From Planctomycetales bacterium (lineage in GTDB: Bacteria; Planctomycetota; Planctomycetia; Pirellulales; Pirellulaceae), in assembly GCA_020426925.1 (NCBI GenBank), contig JAGQPC010000355.1, positions 1-44,212 of the forward strand: a DNA stretch of 44,212 nucleotides, written 5' to 3'. Below are positions 8,991 to 16,272 of the stretch, one piece after another; position 1 is the stretch's first letter; every line of letters starts with the position of its first letter. A program made the translations under genes and the position numbers. The notes under the pieces were generated by a model, which made no database searches, had not been told where the DNA came from, and worked only from the letters and a program-made list of their open reading frames with translations.

Positions 8991-9236
8991 CGGTCTTATA
9001 GCCTTTCGTGGTAGGCACTTAGCGGATTTTCTTCTCAGCGTCGGAACAGAGAATTAGATCTAAAGTCCGGGGCTCGGACGATTGCTGAGTGTGCTTTTCG
9101 AGAAGATTGTGAATTCATCGCCTTTTGGCGCTTGGGGAGCGTGCAGTCTGTGGTTACGCTCTTCAAATTCAGAAAAACAAAATGCCTTTCGCTGGTGGCT
9201 CGGTGGACGACCGAGCTTAGTCGAGGAGTTTAGTTG

Positions 9237-10679
9237 ATGGCAAAGCGTGAGAACCAAGGTCTCCATATCGCTCTGATTTCGTTCGTGATTCTCAGCGTTC
9301 TGCTGATCGTGACGACGTACTATTTTTGGGCCAAAAGTCGTGACCTCGACAGCCAAGTAATCACTCAGAAAAACGCAGCAACCGACGCCAACGCTCGGAT
9401 GAATACGGCCGTGATGGAATCGGAACGTCTGAAGGCGTTCATGGGCTACAGCCCTGAAATCACTGTCGACGACATCGAAAGCGAATTTAACAAGAACATG
9501 CTCACCTACGCAGGTGACAGCTTGCCCGAAGTGAATCGCAACTACAAAGATTTGCCCGCCCATCTGATGGCAAGTATCCAGGAACGATACAAGCGGATTT
9601 CGGATTTGGATTCCGAAAAACAAACGCTCCAGGCTGAATTTGCTCGCCAGAAAGAAGAACTCCAAAAGGCACTTAGCGAAGCCAACGCTGAATTGGCCAA
9701 GAAAGAAAGCAACGTCGAACAAATCGATCAAACAGCCAAGGCGCAAGACGCCAAGCTGACGGCTCAGTTGGCGCAGCAAGCGAAAAAGTTTGGTGACCAA
9801 ATCGCACAGCTCGATTCTACAATCGCCGAATTGAGGACCGAAAACGAAACGTTGACACGAGAAAAAGCAGACCTGACGATCATCCTCCAAGACCGCGAAG
9901 ACAAGATCGCACAGCTCACAAACGAAAACAACTTCGACAAGCCAGACGGAAAGATCCGCTTCGTCAATACAAAGATGCGTACGGTTTACCTTAACCTCGG
10001 TGCGGCCGATGGACTCCGTCGCCAGGTTACGTTCTCGGTCTTCGGTTCGGACGTAAACAATCTCTACAAGGAACACCCCAAAGGAAAAATCGAAGTCATT
10101 CGAGTACTCGGTGCGCACGAATCGGAAGCACGAATCGTGGACGATTACATTGACGATCCGATCCTGAAAGGCGACGTCGTTTACACGCCGATCTGGAACG
10201 CAAACTCAGCACTACGATTTGCTCTGCTGGGATTTTTGGACATTGATGGTGATGGTCGCGACGATCGACAACGAGTTAAAGCGATGATCGCGCGAAGCAA
10301 CGGCAAGGTCGACGCAGAAGACGTTGGCGGAGAAATCCAAGGCAGAATCACAGAGAGCACCCGTTACCTGGTGGTCGACGGCGACGCTCCTGAGCTTACC
10401 GGTGATGACGTCGCTAACATTCGCACAGCCCAATCCCAAATGCGAAATGAAGCGGCGTCGAAAGGCGTGGAGGTGATCGAGCTGGACCGCTTGCTGGAGT
10501 TCATGGGCTTCAACGGTGATAAGCGAGTCATTCCGCTGGGACCTCGAGCAAATTCGATAGACTTTCCAGCAAAACCACTCGACGGAGTTACGAAGCGAAT
10601 TTCGCCGGCGAAAAAAAACAGCCAGTTTCGATCGCGAAAAGCACCAGTCAGTGGCTCGGCATATTCTTCGGCACCGTAG
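9237..10679 (+). CDS. Membrane-anchored coiled-coil protein, unknown function
   Basis: Not assigned to a known family. The 480-residue protein has an uncleaved N-terminal membrane helix at about 10-31, a spacer, and a long Gln/Glu/Lys/Ala-rich coiled coil at about 120-235. The globular C-terminal part starts at about 240 (KIRFVNTKMRTVYLNLGAADG). Near 334 there is a DIDGDGRDD acidic loop like a calcium site, followed by a segment (IARSNGKVDAE ... ITESTRYLVVDGDAP) that recalls a BRCT fold. The tail is basic and Ser-rich. ATG 9237 is chosen over the TTG just before it because GAGGAG lies at 9223-9228. The coiled coil and C-terminal part should be periplasmic or surface-facing. A cell-envelope structural role is a guess. 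Confidence 0.85.
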   Translation: MAKRENQGLHIALISFVILSVLLIVTTYYFWAKSRDLDSQVITQKNAATDANARMNTAVMESERLKAFMGYSPEITVDDIESEFNKNMLTYAGDSLPEVNRNYKDLPAHLMASIQERYKRISDLDSEKQTLQAEFARQKEELQKALSEANAELAKKESNVEQIDQTAKAQDAKLTAQLAQQAKKFGDQIAQLDSTIAELRTENETLTREKADLTIILQDREDKIAQLTNENNFDKPDGKIRFVNTKMRTVYLNLGAADGLRRQVTFSVFGSDVNNLYKEHPKGKIEVIRVLGAHESEARIVDDYIDDPILKGDVVYTPIWNANSALRFALLGFLDIDGDGRDDRQRVKAMIARSNGKVDAEDVGGEIQGRITESTRYLVVDGDAPELTGDDVANIRTAQSQMRNEAASKGVEVIELDRLLEFMGFNGDKRVIPLGPRANSIDFPAKPLDGVTKRISPAKKNSQFRSRKAPVSGSAYSSAP

Positions 10680-10699
10680 GTCGCTTGAAAACCAATTAG

Positions 10700-10723
10700 G
10701 ACGGGCACTCTTTGTTGCCCGTC
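10700..10723 (+). terminator. Possible terminator hairpin after the 9237 gene
   Basis: GACGGGCA at 10700-10707 pairs with TGCCCGTC at 10716-10723 around an 8-base loop. It lies 21 bases past the stop codon of the coiled-coil gene. Only a very short T-run follows, so termination efficiency is doubtful. Confidence 0.4.
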
Positions 10724-10856
10724 TTACGATACGCGTTTCGCAGCGTATGAAGTCGCCGCCGCGCCCGACTTGATTGTCCTGCCCTCAGACGCCAAACTGG
10801 TATTTCCCGCCTGTGTCTCTGTACGCCAGCGTCCCATTTCGAAGGAACTAGCTCTC

Positions 10857-11123
10857 ATGTCGATGACGGCAAATCAGATCCTCGACCGCGAATACTTAGA
10901 ATTGAGAGCCAAGATCCTCGAACTTGCGGCCTCATTCGATCGGCTTGACCGTGCAGCGGAAGGCGGCGATTCGGTTGCAAGCGACGACCGAATGACGAAG
11001 CTGGCCGAAGGAATCAAGATTCTGCAGTCGAGTGGTCAGGGCCGAGCGGAACGAGTTCAAATGCTGTTCTCGCTACCGTATTCGGACACTTGGCGCACCG
11101 ACTTTCGGCTAAATTCGAAATAG
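10857..11123 (+). CDS. Small protein of unknown function, TatD-linked
   Basis: An 88-residue soluble, mostly helical protein with no motif I recognise. The start ATG 10857 has AAGGA at 10842-10846; the frame is open further upstream but the extra part looks like leader. A central region (RDRAAEGGDSVAS-like, acidic and flexible) separates two predicted helices. The stop lies 12 bases before the TatD-like hydrolase gene, and the hydrolase ribosome site (GGAG) overlaps this stop, so the two are very likely co-translated and may work together. Confidence 0.75.
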   Translation: MSMTANQILDREYLELRAKILELAASFDRLDRAAEGGDSVASDDRMTKLAEGIKILQSSGQGRAERVQMLFSLPYSDTWRTDFRLNSK

Positions 11124-11135
11124 GAGAAACCGGCG

Positions 11136-11963
11136 ATGTACTATTTCGATCCTCATATTCACATGGTGTCACGAACGACCGACGACTATGAAACGCTGGC
11201 TCGCATGGGCTGCGTCGGCATGAGCGAACCTGCGTTTTGGGCCGGGTTCGATCGAGGCAGTGCCGATTCGTTCCGCGACTATTTCCGCCAGCTGACGCAG
11301 TTCGAAAAATCTCGCGCGGAACAATCGTGCGTGCAGCATTTTACGTGGCTGTGCATCAATGCGAAGGAAGCCGAAAACGTTGAGCTCTCGCGTGAGGTCA
11401 TCAAGATCATCCCAGAGTTCCTCGACCTACCCGGCGTTCTGGGCATTGGCGAAATCGGCCTGAACAAAAACACAAAGAACGAAGCGACGATCTTCCTGGA
11501 ACATCTCGATCTCGCCGTCGACTACAACCAGCAGATCCTCATTCACACTCCTCACTTGGAAGACAAATACCCTGGCACGCGGATGATTTTGGATATGCTG
11601 TGCGGCGACCAGCGTCTGGACCACCATCGCGTGCTTGTCGACCACGTCGAAGAACACACAATTCGCGTGGTACTCGATCGCGGATTCTGGGCCGGAATGA
11701 CGCTCTACCCGGTCAGCAAATGCACACCAGCACGGGCGGCCGATATGGTCGAGATGTACGGGCCCGAGCGATTGCTGGTCAATTCCGCGGGCGACTGGGG
11801 ACCGTCAAAGCCGACCGCAGTCCCAGATTTCATCATGGAAATGCGAAAACGAGGCCATTCAGAAGCTACGATTCGCAGAGTCGTCTACGAAAACCCTCTC
11901 GAGTTTTTTGGGCAGAGCGATAATTTCAATTTCACTCCACCTGAACTTCCGGAAACCGTATAG
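11136..11963 (+). CDS. TatD-like metal-dependent hydrolase
   Basis: A 275-residue member of the TatD/amidohydrolase-type TIM-barrel group. It has the N-terminal metal motif DPHIHM (His 7 and His 9), GIGEIGLNKN carrying the usual metal-ligand Glu, HTPHLEDK with further His residues, DHVEEHT, and a late NSAGDWG with the catalytic-type Asp. The substrate is unknown. The N-terminal wording (SRTTDDYETLARMG, SEPAFW) recalls the TatD-like hydrolases of ebo clusters, but no other ebo-type gene is adjacent. Coupled to the small gene upstream by a 12-base gap. Confidence 0.85.
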   Translation: MYYFDPHIHMVSRTTDDYETLARMGCVGMSEPAFWAGFDRGSADSFRDYFRQLTQFEKSRAEQSCVQHFTWLCINAKEAENVELSREVIKIIPEFLDLPGVLGIGEIGLNKNTKNEATIFLEHLDLAVDYNQQILIHTPHLEDKYPGTRMILDMLCGDQRLDHHRVLVDHVEEHTIRVVLDRGFWAGMTLYPVSKCTPARAADMVEMYGPERLLVNSAGDWGPSKPTAVPDFIMEMRKRGHSEATIRRVVYENPLEFFGQSDNFNFTPPELPETV

Positions 11964-12041
11964 TTTCATCTGTCGAGCTGAACATTTGTCCCGCCCGACT
12001 TTCTTCCCTGGGATCTGAACTGAAAACGACCTGGCCCATCC

Positions 12042-12389
12042 ATGAAACTAATCATCGCGATCATTCAACCTAGCCGACTGGAAGCTGTCAAAGAAGCACT
12101 AACCGATGTGGAAGTCTTCCGGTTGACGGTCATGGACTGCCAGGGATTTGGTCGGCAAAAAGGCCAAACGGCCGTGTATCGCGGCCGCGAAGTCGCGGTT
12201 AACCTTCTTCGAAAGGTGCAATTGCAGATCGCGGTCAACGAGGAGTTTGTCGAACCGACCATCGACGCCATCATTAAGGGCGGCCGCACCGGAGAATCAG
12301 GCGAAATCGGCGATGGAAAGATCTTCGTGCTCCCGATGGACGATTGCATCCGAATTCGGACGGGTGAACGAGGCAGCGAAGCGATTTAA
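12042..12389 (+). CDS. glnB: P-II nitrogen regulatory protein lacking Tyr-51
   Basis: P-II signal transducer, 115 residues. It normally binds ATP/ADP and 2-oxoglutarate and controls Amt, glutamine synthetase or other targets. The family motifs are present: GFGRQKG at 35-41, YRG with Tyr-46, and the nucleotide-binding GEIGDGKIFV and IRIRTGE. Two things are odd. The T-loop residue that is uridylylated or adenylylated in other bacteria (Tyr-51) is Val here, and residue 49, which is a phosphorylated Ser in cyanobacteria, is Arg. There are also about three extra residues before the GEIGDGK motif. The gene stands alone; the ammonium transporter is 14 kb away. Confidence 0.95.
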   Translation: MKLIIAIIQPSRLEAVKEALTDVEVFRLTVMDCQGFGRQKGQTAVYRGREVAVNLLRKVQLQIAVNEEFVEPTIDAIIKGGRTGESGEIGDGKIFVLPMDDCIRIRTGERGSEAI

Positions 12390-12404
12390 CGACGCAACCA
12401 GCGG

Positions 12405-12434
12405 TTGACACTTCCTGCGGTACTTCACTACCAT
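12405..12434 (+). promoter_or_regulatory. Sigma-70-type promoter for rpmF
   Basis: A perfect TTGACA at 12405-12410 and TACCAT (4 of 6) at 12429-12434 are separated by 18 bases. The start point would fall near 12441, about 25 bases before the rpmF ATG, leaving room for the GAGG ribosome site at 12455-12458. Confidence 0.55.
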
Positions 12435-12465
12435 TCGGGATTACCAAAGGAATTGAGGTGCCCAA

Positions 12466-12660
12466 ATGGCTGTACCAAAGCGTAAACACTCAAACTCTCG
12501 ATCCGGAAAACGTCGTTCGCATGATGCGAAGAAGCCAAAGCAGCTGACCTACTGCCCCCAATGCAGTACGGCGACCCCCACACATGTCGTTTGCCCAACT
12601 TGCGGTTATTATATGGGGCGAACAGTCGTGAACATGGAACATTCAGGTTCGACGTCGTAA
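12466..12660 (+). CDS. rpmF: 50S ribosomal protein L32
   Basis: L32, 64 residues, a small basic large-subunit protein. It starts with the family signature MAVPKRKHSNSRSGKRRS. It keeps the zinc-ribbon cysteines CPQC at 30-33 and CPTC at 43-46, so it is the zinc-binding form. Bacteria often place rpmF ahead of fatty-acid synthesis genes; here fabD and fabG follow, without plsX or fabH. Confidence 0.97.
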   Translation: MAVPKRKHSNSRSGKRRSHDAKKPKQLTYCPQCSTATPTHVVCPTCGYYMGRTVVNMEHSGSTS

Positions 12661-12683
12661 CAATTTCAGGCTTATTTGCTTCA

Positions 12684-12705
12684 AGGGGCGACGGTGGTCG
12701 TCCCT
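12684..12705 (+). other. Hairpin between rpmF and fabD
   Basis: AGGGGCGAC at 12684-12692 pairs with GTCGTCCCT at 12697-12705 (one G-U pair) around a GGTG loop. No T-run follows. It may be a weak terminator, an attenuator or an RNA-stability element between the ribosomal and fatty-acid genes. Confidence 0.4.
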
Positions 12706-12801
12706 CCTTCTGTGTGTAGACGGCAGCCAGACCGTCACGTCTGTCCTTCGAATTTGTCTGCCACCCGAAGCGGGCACGTTGTTGCTTGAGGAGTCTCGAC
12801 T

Positions 12802-13713
12802 GTGGGCAAGGTTGCGTTTCTGTTTCCGGGTCAGGGAGCTCAACAAGTTGGAATGGGGCAAGAACTCTACAATACGCTGCCCGCCGCAAAAGCGTTGTTT
12901 GAACAAGCGAACGAGATTCTCGGATACGACCTTGCAAACGTCTGTTTCGACGGACCAAGTGACAAGCTCAATTCAACCGTTCACAGCCAACCGGCACTAT
13001 TCGTTACCAGCATGGTCGCCTTGGAAAAGATTAAGGCTGAGACCCCCGATCTTATCGACCACTGCGAAGTTGCGGCAGGACTGAGCCTTGGTGAATACAC
13101 AGCGCTGACGTTCGCCGGCGTCATGGGATTTGCAGACGCCCTCCGTGTCGTTCAATGCCGAGGCGAAGCGATGCAGGAAGCCGCTGACAACTGCGACAGC
13201 GGCATGGTCAGCTTGCTTGGACTTGAGGTCGAGAAAATCGAGCAGCTGTGCGACGAGGCTCGACTGGAAGGAGAAGTTCTCCGCATCGCCAACCACTTGT
13301 GCCCAGGCAACATCGTCGTCTCGGGGCAAAAAGCTTCTTGCGAGGCCGTCGCAAAGCTGGCCGAAGAAGCTGGAGCGATGAAAGTGATTCCACTTGCCGT
13401 CGCCGGAGCATTTCACACTCCCGTAATGGACAGCGCCGTGGCACGCTTGACTGAAGCCTTGGCAAACGTGTCAATGAACCCGCCTCGCATCCCTGTCGTG
13501 TCGAACGTCGATGCGGCCTGCCATAACGATCCTGAAGAAATCCGGTCGTTGCTCGTAAAACAGGTTGTCCAACCTGTGCTATGGGAAAAGTCGATCCAAG
13601 TCCTCTTGGACGATGGTGTCGATGAGTTCTACGAAATTGGAACCGGTCGCGTGCTGCGCGGCCTATTGAAACGAATCAGTCGCAAATCGAAGTGTGAGAA
13701 CATCTCGGCGTGA
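12802..13713 (+). CDS. fabD: Malonyl CoA-acyl carrier protein transacylase
   Basis: FabD, 303 residues, moves malonyl groups from CoA to acyl carrier protein to feed fatty-acid elongation. FPGQGAQQVGMG lies at the N-terminus. The catalytic Ser-95 is in GLSLGEYTAL and the active-site His-205 in AGAFHTPVM. The C-terminal EIGTGRVLRGLLKR is typical. The start is GTG 12802 with GAGGAG at 12788-12793. fabG follows after 319 bases that hold a palindromic repeat, so co-transcription is likely but interrupted by the repeat. Confidence 0.97.
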   Translation: MGKVAFLFPGQGAQQVGMGQELYNTLPAAKALFEQANEILGYDLANVCFDGPSDKLNSTVHSQPALFVTSMVALEKIKAETPDLIDHCEVAAGLSLGEYTALTFAGVMGFADALRVVQCRGEAMQEAADNCDSGMVSLLGLEVEKIEQLCDEARLEGEVLRIANHLCPGNIVVSGQKASCEAVAKLAEEAGAMKVIPLAVAGAFHTPVMDSAVARLTEALANVSMNPPRIPVVSNVDAACHNDPEEIRSLLVKQVVQPVLWEKSIQVLLDDGVDEFYEIGTGRVLRGLLKRISRKSKCENISA

Positions 13714-13795
13714 CGCCGAATTGCGTAGTTGAGTTCTGGAGACTGAAAGTTAACAACCCGCTTCACTCTCCTTTCCGAGAATAGTACCTACACAA

Positions 13796-13938
13796 CTTCA
13801 CCCTCCCCTAGGGAGGGTGAAAAACGAGCCTGCGAGTTTTTGAAGAGGGGAAGCCGATGCGAGCCAAGCAGCCGCACCCAACGCCCCCTCCCCGAAGCCT
13901 CGTTCCTCGGCTCCGTCCCTCCCGAGGGGAGGGTGAAG
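13796..13938. repeat. Intergenic element with 14-bp inverted ends
   Basis: The 319-base gap between fabD and fabG holds a 143-base element bounded by CTTCACCCTCCCCT at 13796-13809 and its exact complement at 13925-13938. Inside the left end a second, tight palindrome (TTCACCCTCCC, 3-base loop, GGGAGGGTGAA) spans 13797-13821, so the left arm can fold locally or pair with the far end. The interior is GC-rich with no open frame of note. It looks like a small non-coding repeat (MITE-like or REP-like). Confidence 0.7.
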
Positions 13939-14032
13939 TCTGATGTGTAGCCACTAATTACTTCGGAGGAAATGAAGTCCAAGGCTTAAGGCTGTAACGG
14001 CCGTATTTGAGCATCGATCGAGTGAGGAAAAC

Positions 14033-14785
14033 ATGTCGCTAAAAGTTGATTTGACGGACCAAGTTGCAATTGTCACCGGTGCTTCGCGAGGACTCGGAAA
14101 GGCGATGGCGATCGCGATCGGTCGCTCCGGTGCGAAGGTTGCCTGCGTCGCCCGAAGTGCCGACAAGCTTGCCGAAACTGTCAGCGAAATCGAAAACGCT
14201 GGAGGCGAAGCGATTTCACTCCCCTGTGACGTCGCCGATCGAGACAGCGTCGAAGCGACTGTCGATGCCGTTGTCGAAAAATGGGACCGTCTGGACATCC
14301 TGGTAAACAACGCTGGAATCACTCGCGACACGCTTCTTCCCAGAATGACCGACGAAGAATGGGACGACGTGATCAACACGAACTTACGCAGTGCGTTTCT
14401 GATGAGTCGCGCTGCGTCTCGCCTAATGATGCGAGCACGTTACGGACGGATCATCAACATCACAAGTGTCAGCGGCCTGATCGGAAATGCCGGTCAGACG
14501 AACTACTCGGCGTCGAAGGCAGGATTGATCGGTCTCACGCGGAGTCTCAGCAAGGAGCTTGCGGGACGAAAAGTCACAATTAACGCCGTTGCACCTGGAT
14601 TCATCGAAAGCGACATGACCGCCGCACTCGGCGATTCGATCATGGATCAGGTTAAGAAACAGATTCCAGCCAAACGAATTGGCACTGCGGAGGAAGTCGC
14701 CTCAGCCGTCCTGTTTCTCGCCAGCCCAGCCGCATCGTACATTACCGGGCACGTTCTCACCGTCGACGGCGGAATGACAGGGTAA
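14033..14785 (+). CDS. fabG: 3-oxoacyl-[acyl-carrier-protein] reductase
   Basis: FabG, 250 residues, an NADPH-dependent short-chain dehydrogenase that reduces beta-ketoacyl-ACP. The cofactor motif TGASRGLGKAMA is near the N-terminus, followed by NNAGITRD, the catalytic Ser-145, Tyr-158 (NYSASKAG) and Lys-162, and a closing ITGHVLTVDGGM. Length is normal. The acpP and fabF genes that usually follow are absent; the next gene is an unrelated sigma factor after a repeat. Confidence 0.95.
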   Translation: MSLKVDLTDQVAIVTGASRGLGKAMAIAIGRSGAKVACVARSADKLAETVSEIENAGGEAISLPCDVADRDSVEATVDAVVEKWDRLDILVNNAGITRDTLLPRMTDEEWDDVINTNLRSAFLMSRAASRLMMRARYGRIINITSVSGLIGNAGQTNYSASKAGLIGLTRSLSKELAGRKVTINAVAPGFIESDMTAALGDSIMDQVKKQIPAKRIGTAEEVASAVLFLASPAASYITGHVLTVDGGMTG

Positions 14786-14822
14786 CAGCGCAACGCGAAA
14801 GTTATTGGCTCCAAACTCCGTC

Positions 14823-14890
14823 CGGGAGGGCGACGCTCTCGCGGAGCCCAATCCTTGATGCGGCGGCTCGACAGGAGCCTCGCCCTCCCG
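14823..14890. repeat. Intergenic palindromic repeat after fabG
   Basis: CGGGAGGGCGACGCTC at 14823-14838 pairs with GAGCCTCGCCCTCCCG at 14875-14890 with one mismatch, enclosing 36 GC-rich bases. No T-run follows. It differs in sequence from the other palindromes in the window. It could act as a transcript end or RNA-stability element for fabG, or be a dispersed repeat. Confidence 0.65.
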
Positions 14891-15012
14891 AGAATTGAAT
14901 CCGAACTAACTATACGTTTTAGATTCTTTTCCGATTTTCGCGGGACGCTTTTCTCTGAGCGGTGACGTTACCATAGAGGTTTCCGAACCATTTGCCTGCT
15001 TAGAGCCCTCGC

Positions 15013-15492
15013 ATGGAACCTGCGAAGATCCGCCATTTGATCGATCGGCATGGAGCATCGCTGGTGCTGTACGCCAGGCAGTGGTGTCGAAATCCGGACG
15101 ATGCTGTCCAAGAGGCTTTGATCGCGCTCGTGCAGGAAACTCCGTCGCCAAACGATCCCACTGCGTGGCTATTCAAAGTCACCAAGAGAAAGGCGATGAA
15201 CTTAGCTCGGGCCGATCAGCGGCGGACGAAACATCATCAAGATGCTGCTCGCTGGACCGACTCGTGGTTCGATGCGAAACATGATCAACGTTTAATCGCG
15301 GATGAAGCTGAACGGGCACTCGAGCAACTAACAGAAATAGAACGTCAGATCGTAGTTGCACGGATTTGGGGCGAGCTGACGTTCGAGCAGATCGCGAGCC
15401 TTGTCGACATGTCATCCAGCGCCGTGCATCGACATTTTCACCTGGCGCTCGACACAATGTCGGCGTTGCTGGGCGAGCGAACAAAACACTAA
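15013..15492 (+). CDS. ECF-type RNA polymerase sigma factor
   Basis: A short sigma-70 family protein of 159 residues. Region 2 is at about 10-75 (NPDDAVQEALIALVQ, then TAWLFKVTKRKAMNLAR) and region 4 at about 100-150 (LTEIERQIVVARIWGELTFEQIA, then SSSAVHRHFHLAL helix-turn-helix). It heads a run of four same-strand genes with gaps of 36, 129 and 38 bases. The next gene encodes a single-pass membrane protein, the usual position for an anti-sigma factor. The regulon is unknown; self-regulation is typical but no ECF promoter is clear upstream. Confidence 0.88.
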   Translation: MEPAKIRHLIDRHGASLVLYARQWCRNPDDAVQEALIALVQETPSPNDPTAWLFKVTKRKAMNLARADQRRTKHHQDAARWTDSWFDAKHDQRLIADEAERALEQLTEIERQIVVARIWGELTFEQIASLVDMSSSAVHRHFHLALDTMSALLGERTKH

Positions 15493-15528
15493 CCATCAAC
15501 CAATGGTGCGTTTCCGTCAGGACAAATC

Positions 15529-16143
15529 ATGAATGACGAAAAACCGATGAATCGTTCAACAGATCATGAGCTGGAAGAAGTCTTGCGAACTTTGGTTCCG
15601 CGGTCTCCACAACTAGACGTCGACACGATTCTGGAAAACGCGGCTGAACGACCAGCACCGTCTGTGCCGAAAACGACTGGCTTTTCTTGGTTGGCGATGA
15701 GTGGCGCATGTGCGGCGAGCGCTATGATTGGTGCGGCCATAACTTTTGCGATAATTCAATCCAAAGTCGACGACTTAAGAACGCAAATTGCCACACTCGA
15801 GTCTCAGCGCAATGACGCAAGCCAGCCAGCCGTTAATGAAAGTCCCAGTGTGGAACCGCGGCGAGAAATTGACGATGACGTGCCGCAGTTCGCGTCACAG
15901 TCGAATCCGTATCGTGTTCGCTCGTATTCCAATCTGCTGCCGTCGCAGAATCTTGGAAGCAGAACGCTTGTCGTTGGAAGCCACCTGAAACGGATCGCGT
16001 TCCAAGTCCCGTATGATTCTCCTGCTCAGCAGGATTTGCAGGATTTAGAAATCACAGACGATCCTGCTCGGAGCAAACTCACTCCGAGACAACATGCCCC
16101 TTCGACTCGGGCAACGTTGATCTCGGAATTGCTCGATACATAA
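15529..16143 (+). CDS. Single-pass membrane protein, possible anti-sigma partner
   Basis: A 204-residue protein with an acidic cytoplasmic N-terminus (about 1-50), one membrane helix at about 53-77, a short coiled coil (DDLRTQIATLESQ) and a low-complexity periplasmic part rich in Ser, Pro and Arg. No named anti-sigma domain or zinc motif (HxxxCxxC) can be seen. The role as anti-sigma factor is inferred only from position, topology and the coupled spacing after the sigma gene. AGGACAAATC precedes the start; nearly the same block precedes the gene at 17895. Confidence 0.75.
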   Translation: MNDEKPMNRSTDHELEEVLRTLVPRSPQLDVDTILENAAERPAPSVPKTTGFSWLAMSGACAASAMIGAAITFAIIQSKVDDLRTQIATLESQRNDASQPAVNESPSVEPRREIDDDVPQFASQSNPYRVRSYSNLLPSQNLGSRTLVVGSHLKRIAFQVPYDSPAQQDLQDLEITDDPARSKLTPRQHAPSTRATLISELLDT

Positions 16144-16272
16144 CCGATTGAGGTTTCTGGGGAATCACATGAACCGCTTACGGATAAGGTGCGCGCGATC
16201 GTCGGTCACGTCAGAAAGCTACACATTACTAACAGCCTCAATCTCGAACGCTAACAAACTGAGGAATACGAC

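Larger units (their letters stand above)
8740..9236. other. Divergent intergenic region, coaE to 9237 gene
   Basis: This 497-base stretch separates the minus-strand coaE block from the plus-strand gene at 9237. It holds a 14-bp perfect palindrome at 8778-8810 and a good sigma-70-type promoter facing right at 8962-8990. A 75-codon minus-strand open frame (8791-9018) shows no recognisable motif and is not called. I see no tRNA or small-RNA signature. Confidence 0.6.

Noticed and set aside
8791-9018. 75-codon minus-strand frame between coaE and the 9237 gene
   Set aside because: No recognisable motif, begins within a promoter region and ends in a palindrome.
9060-10118. 352-codon open frame on the minus strand
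   Set aside because: It lies antisense to the coiled-coil gene. Its Phe/Leu/Val-rich product mirrors the Lys/Glu/Gln repeat codons, and it has no motif or ribosome site.
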